A stretch of 64,000 bases of DNA from Deltaproteobacteria bacterium (GCA_019309115.1 JAFDGW010000002.1:1-64000), one strand, 5' to 3'. Positions 18,193 to 27,830 are shown, counted from the stretch's first letter. The notes: generated from the sequence alone by a model not told the origin. Numbers and translations: made by a program.

Positions 18193-20537
18193 CTACAGAA
18201 AGTATCAAAGTCACCGGAGCTAGAACTAGAAATCTAAAAAATATAAACGTTGAAATACCATTGCACAGCATAACAGCCATTACGGGGCCAAGGGGTTCTG
18301 GAAAAACTGCCCTGGCAGTACACACCATCATATCGTTTTTCTTGCGGACATTCGACAAGGTATTCCAAGGCTATCGATCGGCCTTAAATACTGACGATCC
18401 GGATGTAGATTCAATTGCCCCAATTTTGGCTCCAATTATGCCATTAACCCCATCTTCTGCCATGATTCGTCAGCACACAATCGCATCTTTCACAGAATTG
18501 GAGCACCTTTTAGCTCAGGTGTTTTCGCGGTACGGAGAGCTGCGCTGTCTCAGATGCGATACCCCTGTCGAAACCTTTTCGCCATCTCGGGCAGCATCTA
18601 GGATCTTCACCCTCCCAGAAGACACCCGTTTTTACCTCCTGGCAGAGATAGGGCAGATACCTCATTCCAGGTTGCCTCACTCACTCAAAAGACTCCAGCG
18701 ACAGGGGTTTCTTCGGGTGATAATAGATGATCAACTAGCGGAGTTGGAAAATCTTCGTCCTGTTCCCTGGAAAAAACGCCACAACCTGTGGGTTGTTGTT
18801 GATCGCCTTATGGTAAAAAAACGGTATTACGATAGACTACAGGAGTCCCTGGAAACGGCATTCAAGACGACAACGACAGGAAAGGTGCAAATTCTGACCA
18901 GCGACAACCGTCTGTTTTATTTTTCTGATCGTCCCATATGTTTTAGATGCAACATGGAATACGAAAAGCCTACCCCACAACATTTTATGAAAGCTTCTGG
19001 CAAACATCTGTGTCATAAATGCGCCAGATCACCAAAATCGGAATGCCCGTATTGCCGTGGAACGGGTCTGCACTATGCCAATCTAAATGTGAGGTGGGCA
19101 ACACTGACATTTTACGAAATAGTCAAACTATCTCCATCTGAGCTCAGGGAATTGGTAATGGGGCAGACAGGAAAAAGCCAGGACGTGCCATTATTGCTCC
19201 ATCATATATCCGAATGGTGCGATATTCTCGAGAAATTAGAACTAGGACGCCATTCGATAAGCACTCAACTTGCAAATCTATCTACCGGCGAAATCACACG
19301 TCTTGCTCTTTCCAGATTTCTGATGGCTCCTTTTTCCGGAACCTTATGCGTGCTTGATGAAGTCCTTAGCGAGTTGGACGACCTTGATATGGCCTTCGTG
19401 GTTGACCGGCTTAGAGATATGACCAAAAATGCAAATACTGTAGTGATTGTAACTTCCAATCCCAACCTGTTAAAATTTGCCGATCATGTTATCGAAATAG
19501 GACCATCGTATGGACCCAATGGCGGAAATCTCATTAGGGTATCTGATTCCTCAGAATTCCTTAAAAATCTAGAGAATCACGTAGAACCCAATTACCATTT
19601 ATTTAAAGAATTCACACCAGGCCTACAAAAAGGTTATGTCCGTCTAAAAGGCATGAACTCCGTTAACCTGAAAAACATATCTTTAGAAATACCCATCAAT
19701 TCCTTTGTCTGCCTGCAAGGTCCAACCGGTTCGGGGAAAACGTCTTTACTAAAGTCCCTAAGCAAAGCTCTCTCGCACACGCAGGAGCATAAAAGAGTGA
19801 TTTTTATACCTTGTTCGAAGCAGAACGTCACTAGCAAATCAACTATCGCAACGTTACTCAATATTCTCACTCCTATTCGTACCTTTTTCGCGAAACTTCC
19901 GGCTGCAAAAAAACGCGGATACAAGCCCAGTTATTTTTCTTACATAAGCCCCGAAGGACAGTGCCCACGTTGCAAAGGAAGAGGGCAGGAACAAATCCCT
20001 TGTGGTTCTGTGCATACCAGAGTTATTTGTGAAACCTGTGGGGGAAGCCGTTATAAACCTGAGATCTTGGAGGTAAGATATAAAGGTTTCTCAATAGCCG
20101 ATGTTCTGCAGATGCCTGTTTACAGGACAGTGGAGTTATTCAACTTCATACCCACGGTAAAAAACGCCTTACAGCTTTTAACAGATCTCCAGATTGACTA
20201 TCTTCATTTGGGCATGACTATGGCTTCTCTGTCTCATACGGAGCGCAAACTTTTGACAATAGCCCGCCAGATAGCCCCTCTGGAAAACCCTTCATTTTCC
20301 GAAACTCCCTGTTTTCTTCTTTTTGATGACCCCGTGTCGGGCCTCAGAGTTGATGATGTTCACGGCCTATTGCTTCTTTTTAGAAAGCTTCTCCAGAAAG
20401 GTCACACCATTATTGCAACAGATAGAAACCACATTTTGGAAAAAGCCTGCAATTGGCTCATTCTACTTGGTCCATCAAGGAACAAAAAAATCAATGATGT
20501 GCTTTATTGTGGTTTACCCGAAAGAAGTAAAATCTAG
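18189..20537 (+). CDS. Divergent UvrA-like ABC ATPase
   Basis: A 782-residue UvrA homologue, shorter than canonical UvrA (about 940). It keeps two ABC modules: Walker A GPRGSGKT near residues 33-40, a UvrB-binding-like region (about 135-245, ending VVVDRLMV...LQESLETAF), a zinc module with CFRC, CHKC and CPYCRGTG, a first signature LSTGEITRLAL near 364, Walker B LCVLDEVLSELDD; then Walker A GPTGSGKTS near 512, CPRCKGRG/CETCGGSRYKPE, a second signature LSHTERKLLTIA near 680 and FLLFDDPVSGL near 710. Canonical UvrA has LSGGE at both signatures, so both sites, especially the second, are changed. It overlaps pdxA at its start and converges with rex. It may be a paralogue with its own role; whether the genome has a normal uvrA cannot be seen here. 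Confidence 0.85.
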   Translation: MTTESIKVTGARTRNLKNINVEIPLHSITAITGPRGSGKTALAVHTIISFFLRTFDKVFQGYRSALNTDDPDVDSIAPILAPIMPLTPSSAMIRQHTIASFTELEHLLAQVFSRYGELRCLRCDTPVETFSPSRAASRIFTLPEDTRFYLLAEIGQIPHSRLPHSLKRLQRQGFLRVIIDDQLAELENLRPVPWKKRHNLWVVVDRLMVKKRYYDRLQESLETAFKTTTTGKVQILTSDNRLFYFSDRPICFRCNMEYEKPTPQHFMKASGKHLCHKCARSPKSECPYCRGTGLHYANLNVRWATLTFYEIVKLSPSELRELVMGQTGKSQDVPLLLHHISEWCDILEKLELGRHSISTQLANLSTGEITRLALSRFLMAPFSGTLCVLDEVLSELDDLDMAFVVDRLRDMTKNANTVVIVTSNPNLLKFADHVIEIGPSYGPNGGNLIRVSDSSEFLKNLENHVEPNYHLFKEFTPGLQKGYVRLKGMNSVNLKNISLEIPINSFVCLQGPTGSGKTSLLKSLSKALSHTQEHKRVIFIPCSKQNVTSKSTIATLLNILTPIRTFFAKLPAAKKRGYKPSYFSYISPEGQCPRCKGRGQEQIPCGSVHTRVICETCGGSRYKPEILEVRYKGFSIADVLQMPVYRTVELFNFIPTVKNALQLLTDLQIDYLHLGMTMASLSHTERKLLTIARQIAPLENPSFSETPCFLLFDDPVSGLRVDDVHGLLLLFRKLLQKGHTIIATDRNHILEKACNWLILLGPSRNKKINDVLYCGLPERSKI

Positions 20538-21166
20538 AAGTTTGTGGACAGATGATAGGCTATGCTGTCCAGCTTTATAGTGAAGTCTATGTTTTCAACG
20601 TGACAGCAATCGGGTACTTGTATTTGTACAGGCGCAAAATTGAGAATCCCGTTGATACCCGCAAGAATCAACTGATTTGCAACACTCTGAGCGGCATTTG
20701 CGGGAGTAGCTATAACACCAATATGTATGTCCCGTTCCTTGACCACCTCCTCTAAGTCATCAATGTGATTAATAATCAGACCATTCGGCAATTTCGTTCC
20801 CACTTTTTCAGGGTCAACATCGAAAGCTGCGGCAAATATGTAACCATACCTCATGAAATTGGCATGACGAATAAGAGCAGATCCCAAACTTCCAACACCA
20901 ACCATAGCCAAGTTCCACGTGCGATTAAGCCCGAGTATTTCTTTTATTTGCGATATTAAATCAGTTACGCGATATCCTACACCTCTAACACCAAACTCTC
21001 CGAAGTATGCCAGATCCTTCCGTATCTGCGCAGGATTTATACCACAGTGCTTTGCCAGCTTCTCAGAAGATATGACATCAAGGTCCTCTTCCTCCAAACC
21101 TTCCAAGACCCTTAGATACACCGACAAACGATTTATGGTCGCCAAAGGTATTTTCGTAAATTTCAT
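20534..21166 (-). CDS. rex: Redox-sensing transcriptional repressor Rex
   Basis: NADH/NAD+-responsive repressor. The N-terminal winged helix contains LSVYLRVLEGL, SSEKLAKHCGINPAQIRKD and LAYFGEFGVRGVGY; the Rossmann domain has MVGVGSLGSALIRH near residue 92 and ends with the domain-swap helix. 210 residues, full length. It lies just after the F0 genes on the same strand, separated by a hairpin, and overlaps the UvrA-like gene tail to tail by four bases. A good Rex site lies on the atpZ promoter 2 kb upstream. Confidence 0.94.
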   Translation of the reverse strand: MKFTKIPLATINRLSVYLRVLEGLEEEDLDVISSEKLAKHCGINPAQIRKDLAYFGEFGVRGVGYRVTDLISQIKEILGLNRTWNLAMVGVGSLGSALIRHANFMRYGYIFAAAFDVDPEKVGTKLPNGLIINHIDDLEEVVKERDIHIGVIATPANAAQSVANQLILAGINGILNFAPVQIQVPDCCHVENIDFTIKLDSIAYHLSTNF

Positions 21167-21196
21167 AAGTGGCCCACTCTTACTCAGAAATCAAAG

Positions 21197-21231
21197 ATAG
21201 CGGTGAGGTCACCCTCAATCCTCACCGCTAT
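21197..21231 (-). terminator. Strong hairpin between atpE and rex
   Basis: ATAGCGGTGAGG at 21197-21208 and CCTCACCGCTAT at 21220-21231 form a perfect 12-bp stem with an 11-base loop. In the minus-strand transcript it follows the atpE stop and is followed by a weak T-tract (CTTTGATTTCT). It may end the atp message or lower rex expression by partial readthrough. Confidence 0.6.
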
Positions 21232-21267
21232 ATTACTCTTTTGAACCGCCTCTTACAACCTTTTGAA

Positions 21268-21645
21268 CTAATGACCTGCCAAGCCGATGAATCCCTGAAT
21301 GAGCTTGCTGACAGGGTTCGCGTAAATAAGAATCAAAGCCACAACGAGAGCATAGATCGTGAGGGACTCAATCATAGCGAGACCGATCAGCATGGTAACT
21401 GTGATCTTACCGGACGCTTCTGGATTCCTCGCAACCCCTTCAACAGAACCCTTAACCGCCAAACCCTGACCAACACCACAACCAGCAGCAGCAAAGGTAA
21501 TAGCGAGAGCCGCAGCCAAAGCAGACCAGGAGAAGAACTTCAGTCCGGTAACCGTCACGCTAGCACCAGCCTCTTCAGCGGCAAACGCCAGAGCGGTAAA
21601 ACCGAGTAAGAACAGCACCGTCAGCAAACCAGTCCTTCGAAGCAT
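21268..21645 (-). CDS. atpE: ATP synthase F0 subunit c, with Na+-type ligand residues
   Basis: Ring subunit of the rotary ATP synthase. Two transmembrane helices flank the polar loop [10 protein letters not shown]. The carboxylate is Glu93 in MIESLTIY. An extra N-terminal stretch of about 25 residues ([20 protein letters not shown]) looks like a cleaved signal sequence, as in other c subunits with long N-termini. Aligned with the Ilyobacter tartaricus c subunit at a constant offset of 28, Gln60, Glu93, Ser94 and Tyr98 match its Na+ ligands Gln32, Glu65, Ser66 and Tyr70; position 67 is Leu instead of Thr. Confidence 0.93.
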   Translation of the reverse strand: MLRRTGLLTVLFLLGFTALAFAAEEAGASVTVTGLKFFSWSALAAALAITFAAAGCGVGQGLAVKGSVEGVARNPEASGKITVTMLIGLAMIESLTIYALVVALILIYANPVSKLIQGFIGLAGH

Positions 21646-21732
21646 ACTCCTATACCTCCTTTAAACTTAAAAATGTGTTGTGTAACGATTCATAAAACAA
21701 GCCGTAAACCACCCGGCCTTCCTCCCAATACC

Positions 21733-22455
21733 TTAATGAGCTTCCTCAATAGCCCCTGCAAAATACATCATGGAAAGAACACAGAAGATAAAAGCCTGTA
21801 TAAACCCGGTGAACAATCCAAGCACCATCATTGGTAAAGGCGCAAGGTACATCCCAGCAAGAAAGAACAAAATGGCAAGCACTAGCTCTTCACCAAAAAT
21901 ATTACCAAAAAGACGTATGGACAAGCTCATCACACGTGCCAGATGGCCGATCACTTCAATCGGGAACATAAGAGGGGCTAACCACAACACCGGACCCGTA
22001 AAATGCTTGATATACTTAATACCGTGAAATTTAATGCCTACAAGCTCACTATAAGCAACCACTATTATGGCACACGCCAAGGTAGTATTAAGATTCGACG
22101 TTGGAGCGTAAAACCCCGGAATCATACCCATATAGTTACTGCAAAGTATAAAGATACCCAACGTTGCAATAAGCGGAAAGATAAAACGACCTTCCTCCCC
22201 AACAATACCAATCATGAAGTCCTCTATTCCACCTAAAACTGTTTCAAAAAAGTTCTGACCTTTCGCCGGAACCACCTCAATCTTTTTTCCAACCTTCCAC
22301 CCGATTAAGATAAACACCAACATTAACAACCATGCGTAAATCACATGAGGCAAAAGAAGCTTCTGCAAAAAGGTGTGAGCCTCATCGGCACTCAACACCA
22401 CCGGCAATCCAAGCTTTTTCAATAACATCGGCAGAAAAAGAACCGGATGCTCCAT
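21733..22455 (-). CDS. atpB: ATP synthase F0 subunit a
   Basis: Stator channel subunit that passes ions to the c ring. The 240 residues hold five to six transmembrane helices; the essential Arg is in MSLSIRLFGNIFGEELVLA near residue 182, preceded by FPIEVIGHLARV, and the SNLNTTLACAI segment is typical. It lies between atpI and atpE on the same strand. Subunits b and delta and the F1 genes are not here, consistent with the split atp arrangement common in Desulfobacterota. Confidence 0.96.
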   Translation of the reverse strand: MEHPVLFLPMLLKKLGLPVVLSADEAHTFLQKLLLPHVIYAWLLMLVFILIGWKVGKKIEVVPAKGQNFFETVLGGIEDFMIGIVGEEGRFIFPLIATLGIFILCSNYMGMIPGFYAPTSNLNTTLACAIIVVAYSELVGIKFHGIKYIKHFTGPVLWLAPLMFPIEVIGHLARVMSLSIRLFGNIFGEELVLAILFFLAGMYLAPLPMMVLGLFTGFIQAFIFCVLSMMYFAGAIEEAH

Positions 22456-22459
22456 TTGG

Positions 22460-22846
22460 TTACCCCTCTCTTTTTAATGCCTGTTTTATACACAACTGAC
22501 CCGCTACACCTATAAAACTCAACCCTATCAACAATAATCCCCCAGCAAAAGCCAGAGGGTTAACCCATTTATTAGCCACGATAATCCCAACAATCACTAT
22601 GAGTACTAAAAAACGAGCATAATACTTCAAAAGCACAACAACCTTTTTCCTTGGTTTCTGAGCCCGATTAAAAATCCTATTCAATTGCCATTCAAGGAGT
22701 TCGAAATTAACAGCCATCAAAACCCACCCGACAAAAATGCTCAACGCAACCTGATACGAATAACTGCTTGCAATCAACACCGCCAACGACCCCAACAACC
22801 CATGTACCAGCTTAATTCGCCTGACGACCTCTTTCTCACCGATCAT
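22460..22846 (-). CDS. atpI: ATP synthase subunit I
   Basis: A 128-residue protein with four hydrophobic helices and basic loops (NRAQKPRKKVV), matching the ATP synthase I-chain family, a c-ring assembly helper. Four bases separate it from atpB and its start touches the atpZ stop. Assignment rests on hydropathy and on position at the head of the F0 genes, plus the NFELLEWQLNRI motif. Confidence 0.82.
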   Translation of the reverse strand: MIGEKEVVRRIKLVHGLLGSLAVLIASSYSYQVALSIFVGWVLMAVNFELLEWQLNRIFNRAQKPRKKVVVLLKYYARFLVLIVIVGIIVANKWVNPLAFAGGLLLIGLSFIGVAGQLCIKQALKREG

Positions 22847-23097
22847 TAATAATACTTCTTTCTTCCCTCTTCTTCTCGCTGTTGCTTCTTGGCAAAGCGA
22901 TAATAATTTTTAAAGCCAGCAACAATACCGAAAATCATAAAAACTATTGTCAACCACGGCCAGGTACCAAATTGGGTATCCAGAAAAAACCCAATTCCCA
23001 CACCAATGAAGATGGCAAAGGCTACAGAAAAACCTACCGTGGATGCCTTCACCAACTGCCTAACATATTGCTTCGTTTCTTCCTTCATCCTGGCCAC
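22846..23097 (-). CDS. atpZ: AtpZ/AtpI family small membrane protein
   Basis: An 83-residue protein with two membrane helices (FSVAFAIFIGVGIGFFLDTQFG and WLTIVFMIFGIVAGFKNYYR) and a charged tail, as in the AtpZ family found at the head of F0 operons, where it has been linked to Mg2+/Ca2+ supply and c-ring assembly. GTG at 23097 or ATG at 23088 could start it. The promoter is so close that the 5' leader is only about 15-25 bases. Confidence 0.85.
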   Translation of the reverse strand: MARMKEETKQYVRQLVKASTVGFSVAFAIFIGVGIGFFLDTQFGTWPWLTIVFMIFGIVAGFKNYYRFAKKQQREEEGRKKYY

Positions 23098-23098
23098 T

Positions 23099-23149
23099 TC
23101 GTGTAATTGTTCACAACGCTAACTAGCACAGCCATCTTTCTCAAGTCAA
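23099..23149 (-). promoter_or_regulatory. atpZ-atpI-atpB-atpE promoter with overlapping Rex operator
   Basis: On the minus strand TTGACT (23149-23144), an 18-base spacer ending TGC, and TAGTTA (23125-23120) form an extended -10 promoter. The expected start point near 23113 falls inside an 18-mer at 23116-23099, TTGTGAACAATTACACGA, which matches the Rex consensus TTGTGAA-N4-TTCACAA at 12 of 14 positions (one half perfect). A repressor there would block initiation directly. Confidence 0.65.
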
Positions 23150-23189
23150 TGTTTTTTTAGGGCTGTTCGAAAAAGAACAGATATCCCGT

Positions 23190-24488
23190 CTAAGAAAACA
23201 ACTTATCCAATACCCGACCGGCAGCCTCAATAGTACGGTCCAGATCTTCAACAGTGTGAGCAGTACTTATGAAAAAGGCTTCGAATTGAGACGGAGCAAG
23301 ATATACACCCTCATCAAGCATACCCTTCCAGAATCTGGCATACAGCTCGGTATCGCATTTTTTAACATCATCAAAGTTTTTTATGGGACCCTTTCCGAAA
23401 AAACCACATCCCATAGAACCAACTCGTTGTACCGTAACTTCCACTCCAGCGTGTTTTGCTACTTCTCTAAGCCCCCGCTCCAGATAGGCTCCCTTTTTCT
23501 CAAGTTCTGAATAAATTTCTGGTTTTTCCTTCAAAATGCTCAGAGTTGCTATTCCTGCCGCCATGGCAAGCGGATTTCCTGATAGAGTCCCCGCCTGATA
23601 GATATTTCCTTCAGGTGCAACCTGGGCCATTATGTCCCGACCACCTCCGTAAGCACCAACCGGCAAGCCACCACCTATGATCTTCCCCAAGCAGGTTATA
23701 TCGGGCTTCACACTGTAAAACTCCTGTGCCCCTCCAGATGCCAGACGAAAACCGGTAATGACTTCATCGAAAATCAGAAGGGCACCGTACTTATCACAGA
23801 TATTCCGCAATCCTTCCAAAAAATCCGGCTCCGGCGGGATTACCCCCATGTTTCCGGCCACAGGCTCAACGATAATGGCCGCAACTTCCCGTCCAACTTC
23901 ATCCATAACTTTTTCTACCACTGCCCCATCATTGTAAGGCAGTGTAATGGTATGCAACACGACTTCTTTTGGAACACCAGGACTACCTGGTATACCCAAC
24001 GTAGCTATGCCGGACCCTGCTTCAACCAGCAGGCAATCACTATGTCCGTGGTAGCATCCCGTAAATTTCACGATTTTCGAACGTCCCGTAACCCCTCGGG
24101 CAAGCCTCAAAGCAGACATGGTTGCTTCCGTGCCCGAATTTACAAACCTAACCATTTCAATAGAGGGAACCATTTCTACCACGAGTTCCGCCATTTGAAC
24201 TTCTAGTCTGGTGGGAATTCCATATGACGTGCCCTTTTCACTCGCGCCCTTGACAGCCTTCACCACTTCCGGATGAGCGTGCCCTAAAATCAACGGTCCC
24301 CAGGAACACACATAATCAATGTAGCGATTCCCATCTTCATCCCAAATATGCGCCCCGCTGGCATTAGCAACAAATATCGGCTCCGCCCCAACCGCTCTAC
24401 CGGACCTTACCGGGCTATTAACCCCGCCAGGCATAACCTTGCAAGCTCGGCCGTAAAGTTCATAGGATTTTCTTCTATCCATATTCAA
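23190..24488 (-). CDS. hemL: Glutamate-1-semialdehyde 2,1-aminomutase
   Basis: PLP enzyme giving 5-aminolevulinate in the C5 haem pathway. Motifs: [16 protein letters not shown] near the N-terminus, [18 protein letters not shown] near residue 120, the PLP Asp in [12 protein letters not shown] and the PLP Lys in [17 protein letters not shown] near 270. 432 residues, normal. It works upstream of HemC and CobA-HemD encoded at 48.4-50.9 kb. It lies upstream of nothing obvious on its strand except the ClC gene 10 bases before its start. Confidence 0.95.
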   Translation of the reverse strand: MNMDRRKSYELYGRACKVMPGGVNSPVRSGRAVGAEPIFVANASGAHIWDEDGNRYIDYVCSWGPLILGHAHPEVVKAVKGASEKGTSYGIPTRLEVQMAELVVEMVPSIEMVRFVNSGTEATMSALRLARGVTGRSKIVKFTGCYHGHSDCLLVEAGSGIATLGIPGSPGVPKEVVLHTITLPYNDGAVVEKVMDEVGREVAAIIVEPVAGNMGVIPPEPDFLEGLRNICDKYGALLIFDEVITGFRLASGGAQEFYSVKPDITCLGKIIGGGLPVGAYGGGRDIMAQVAPEGNIYQAGTLSGNPLAMAAGIATLSILKEKPEIYSELEKKGAYLERGLREVAKHAGVEVTVQRVGSMGCGFFGKGPIKNFDDVKKCDTELYARFWKGMLDEGVYLAPSQFEAFFISTAHTVEDLDRTIEAAGRVLDKLFS

Positions 24489-24498
24489 CTCCCAACCT

Positions 24499-26283
24499 TT
24501 AGAAAGTTTCCTCTCCCTTTATTCGTTCCATCTCTTCATGATATGCCGATACAAGTTCATCCAGTTTTAACACGCCTTCAACCTCGCCCTCGTCATTCAC
24601 TACAGGCAGATGATAGTATCCAGAACGAAGGAATTTTACCAGTGCCTGATCGAGCGTTTCATTCCACTTAACACTCACGGGCGGGGACACTAATTCAGCC
24701 ACAACCAGCAAATCCGACAAATCATCTTCAAAAATAAGATTCCTAACAGAAGGTACCGCCAGTACGCCCCTTAGACGAAAATCCTGATCCACTACGGGGA
24801 AAAATGAATCTCTGGTCCTGGCCACAAGTCGCTTTAACTCTCCAAGCGTCATATCCATCGGCAAAATGGTAACCGCTCTACCCTTCGGACAGACATCACC
24901 TACGTGAAGACCATGAAGCACATTGACCACCGTTTCTGCTCGGTGTGCTGGAGAATGAAATTTGTTGAGCACTTGTTTTTCATAGAGGTGCCATTTTTGC
25001 GACAGAATAATAGCTATAGTTGATGTGAACATGAGAGGGACAAGCAAGCCATAACCTTGCGTCATTTCGCTGACCATCATAAGAGCCCCCAAGGGTGCCT
25101 TTGCAACTCCGGCAAAGAAAGCACCCATACCTACCAGGGAAAAAGCTCCAGGATGAGTTACAACATTCGGAAAAAACTGCTGCCCCAGTTGTCCGACCAC
25201 ACCGCCGACCATTGCACCAATGTAAAGTGAAGGTCCAAAAACACCGCCACTCCCGCCGGAAGAAATGGTGCAAGAAGTGGCCACTATCTTCAGCAGAGCC
25301 AACACGACCATAAAACCGGCAGTGAGGTGTCCGCAAAGAGCCTTCTGAATAGTGCCGTAACCACCGCTCAGTACCTGAGGAAACCACAAGCCAATTAAGC
25401 CAACAAAAACTCCTCCCAGAGCTGGCTTCAAGTGTCTTTTAAGCGGCATAAGCCGAAACACTCTGTCTCTGAGCCCGTAGAAGGTTTTCACGTAAATGTA
25501 ACCAAAAGGAACGCAGGCGAGACCGAGAACTAAATATGTTAACAATTCCAGAGGGTTTGTGAAATACACAGGAGGTGTCTCAAATATTGGCTTATGGCCG
25601 AATATAATGGTAAAAATGGAATAAGCCACTACCGACGAAATCACACATGGTACGATAGCTTCGGATTCGAAATCCTCTCGATATAGAACTTCCACAGCCG
25701 TCAATGCGCCACCGAGAGGGGCGCGGAAGATTGCACCGAGTCCCCCAGCACACCCGGCAAGAAGAAGAATCCTGCGGTCTTTAATGCTCAGCCCAAGCAC
25801 TTGAGCAAGCCATGATCCAAAACCTGAACCGATTTGAGCAATGGGCCCTTCACGACCGGCGCTCCCTCCCGTCGCAAGAGTTATGACCGATGCGAGACTT
25901 TTAACATAGGGAACCCTCCACCGCACATAACCGTTGCGGTTATGAAAGGAGTCAATCATGGCATCTGTACCATGCCCCTCAGCTTCAGGAGCCCATGTGT
26001 AAACGATCAACCCAGAAAGTAAACCTCCCACCACCGGTAAAACGAACAAAAGCCACCGTTTAAAGGGACGAACCACCTCAATGTTTACCAGATGTTCACC
26101 TGCCGGATGAGTGAGCTTATAACCGGCAAGGTACTCAAAAAGATAGAACTTGCCCCACTCAAGACAGTAAAAAAAAGTGACAGCCCCTAAGCCACTCACA
26201 ATTCCCACTATTGTCCCGTAAATAACCCACTTCAAAGCGGCCTGACGGTTCAGACGATCGCGCAATTTGAATATTAACCCCAT
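24499..26283 (-). CDS. ClC-type chloride channel/transporter with CBS pair
   Basis: About 440 residues of ClC membrane domain followed by two CBS domains (about 460-590). Selectivity motifs are visible: [16 protein letters not shown] (gating Glu in GREGP) near residue 140 and [19 protein letters not shown] near 345. Where the E. coli antiporter has the internal proton glutamate (IIEEM), this protein reads AVEVL, so the second Glu is Val, as in many ClC channels. Whether it is a channel or an exchanger therefore cannot be settled by eye. The CBS pair suggests nucleotide control. Confidence 0.9.
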   Translation of the reverse strand: MGLIFKLRDRLNRQAALKWVIYGTIVGIVSGLGAVTFFYCLEWGKFYLFEYLAGYKLTHPAGEHLVNIEVVRPFKRWLLFVLPVVGGLLSGLIVYTWAPEAEGHGTDAMIDSFHNRNGYVRWRVPYVKSLASVITLATGGSAGREGPIAQIGSGFGSWLAQVLGLSIKDRRILLLAGCAGGLGAIFRAPLGGALTAVEVLYREDFESEAIVPCVISSVVAYSIFTIIFGHKPIFETPPVYFTNPLELLTYLVLGLACVPFGYIYVKTFYGLRDRVFRLMPLKRHLKPALGGVFVGLIGLWFPQVLSGGYGTIQKALCGHLTAGFMVVLALLKIVATSCTISSGGSGGVFGPSLYIGAMVGGVVGQLGQQFFPNVVTHPGAFSLVGMGAFFAGVAKAPLGALMMVSEMTQGYGLLVPLMFTSTIAIILSQKWHLYEKQVLNKFHSPAHRAETVVNVLHGLHVGDVCPKGRAVTILPMDMTLGELKRLVARTRDSFFPVVDQDFRLRGVLAVPSVRNLIFEDDLSDLLVVAELVSPPVSVKWNETLDQALVKFLRSGYYHLPVVNDEGEVEGVLKLDELVSAYHEEMERIKGEETF

Positions 26284-26300
26284 GCGTCACAACCTCCGCT

Positions 26301-27830
26301 TCATTTCTGCTTATCGTCGTGCACAAATGGAACCACCTCGAATTGCTCCACATGCAAGGATTCATCAGCTTGCAGGTATATTCTGGCATGAAGTTTCTCC
26401 TCAGCGCTTTCGAAAGCACCTCGCTCTTCGTCGTAGAATAAATCAATCACTTCTGGATGCGCTTTGACAAGAATATCTCTTCCAAAAAGCTCTTTTTTGT
26501 CTCGTTCTATTGTCCTGAGGATTTCATAACACACTGTTTGTCGCGATTTGACAAAACCGGTTCCATCACAGTAGGGACACGGCTCCTGCAAAAGCCTTGA
26601 TATACTTTCCCGTGTTCGCTTTCTCGTCATTTCAACTAGGCCAAACTCAGACATCCGCAAAACCTTTGTCTTGTTCCTGTCCCGTTTGAACGCTTCTACC
26701 AGTGCTTCAAATACCCTTTCCCGATCTCCTGCCCTTTCCATGTCGATGAAGTCTATGATTATAATCCCGCCGATATTTCTCAACCTAAGCTGACAAGCAA
26801 TTTCCTTTATGGCTTCCAGATTTGTCTTTAAAATGGTGTCATCAAGATTTCTCTTACCAACATAGCGGCCTGTGTTCACATCTATCGCAGTCAGTGCTTC
26901 GGTGGTTTCAATGACAATGTAACCGCCGGATTTGAGCCACACCTTTTTATTGAGTGCCCTCTGAAGTTCCATTTCTATTCCATAAGCGTCGAAAATGGGC
27001 TGATTTCCTCGATATAATTCCACGTTGTATTTGAGAGAAGGCATGTAAGCTTCTACGAATTCTATGATTTTTTCATACTCCTCCTCAGAATCTACAACCA
27101 ACCGCTCAACTTCCTTAGTAAACAAGTCCCTTGCAGCCCGCAGAGTGATGTCCAGTTCCCTGTACACAAGTGAAGGTACAGGCATTTTTTCGGCTCTGGC
27201 ACATATCCTTTCCCAGAGCTTTATTAAAAACCTCATCTCGGCTTCCAGTTTCTCAGGTCCAGCTCCTTCAGCCGCCGTGCGCACTATAAAGCCGTAATCG
27301 GGGGGCTTTATAGAGAGCATGATTTCCCTGAGCTTCTCACGCTCATTTTCATCGTCAATGCGGCGAGACACCCCAACATGCTTAACCATAGGCATAAGAA
27401 CTAGATTTCTACCTGGAATTGTAATCTGCGTGGTTACCCTGGCACCCTTGGACCCTAGAGGTTCCTTGGCAACCTGAACTAGGATGTCTTGCCCTTCCCG
27501 TAAACGATCTTCTATTGGAACATCGGCGGCAGATGGAACCTGGGGGTCAAGGTCGGTCTGATCCAGATCGTCACCAAACGCTCGGGCGAGTGACTCATCC
27601 ACCTTGACACAAACATCACCTACATAAAGAAAAGCCGCCTTTGGAAGCCCAATATCCACAAAGGCGGACTGCATACCGGGCAGCACCTTCACTACTTTGC
27701 CCTTGTAAATATTGCCCACAATGGTTCTGTCTGTGTGTCTCTCAATGAAGAGTTCAACAACATGACCGTTTTCCACCAACGCAACCCTAGTCTCATAGGA
27801 CGCAGCATTTATGATCAGTTCCCCCGGCAT
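26301..27830 (-). CDS. rng: Ribonuclease G (Rne/Rng family)
   Basis: Endoribonuclease for rRNA and mRNA processing. S1 domain at residues about 38-130 (GNIYKGKVVKVLPGMQSAFVDIG), RNase H-like and 5'-sensor regions (PGRNLVLMPM, GVSRRI), the DNase I-like catalytic part with TAIDVNTGRYVG and IIIDFIDM near 340, and the zinc link CPYCDGTG near 415. No long C-terminal degradosome scaffold, so RNase G rather than E. 509 residues. It follows the radical SAM gene, an arrangement common in Gram-negative and clostridial genomes. Confidence 0.94.
   Translation of the reverse strand: MPGELIINAASYETRVALVENGHVVELFIERHTDRTIVGNIYKGKVVKVLPGMQSAFVDIGLPKAAFLYVGDVCVKVDESLARAFGDDLDQTDLDPQVPSAADVPIEDRLREGQDILVQVAKEPLGSKGARVTTQITIPGRNLVLMPMVKHVGVSRRIDDENEREKLREIMLSIKPPDYGFIVRTAAEGAGPEKLEAEMRFLIKLWERICARAEKMPVPSLVYRELDITLRAARDLFTKEVERLVVDSEEEYEKIIEFVEAYMPSLKYNVELYRGNQPIFDAYGIEMELQRALNKKVWLKSGGYIVIETTEALTAIDVNTGRYVGKRNLDDTILKTNLEAIKEIACQLRLRNIGGIIIIDFIDMERAGDRERVFEALVEAFKRDRNKTKVLRMSEFGLVEMTRKRTRESISRLLQEPCPYCDGTGFVKSRQTVCYEILRTIERDKKELFGRDILVKAHPEVIDLFYDEERGAFESAEEKLHARIYLQADESLHVEQFEVVPFVHDDKQK

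Noticed and set aside
18189-20537. Two separate ABC transporter ATPases
   Set aside because: The order of zinc modules and the UvrB-binding-like part show one UvrA-type protein.
23161-23182. CTGTTC/GAACAG hairpin as terminator of hemL
   Set aside because: On the minus strand it is followed by A-rich, not T-rich sequence; it may be incidental or part of the atp promoter region.
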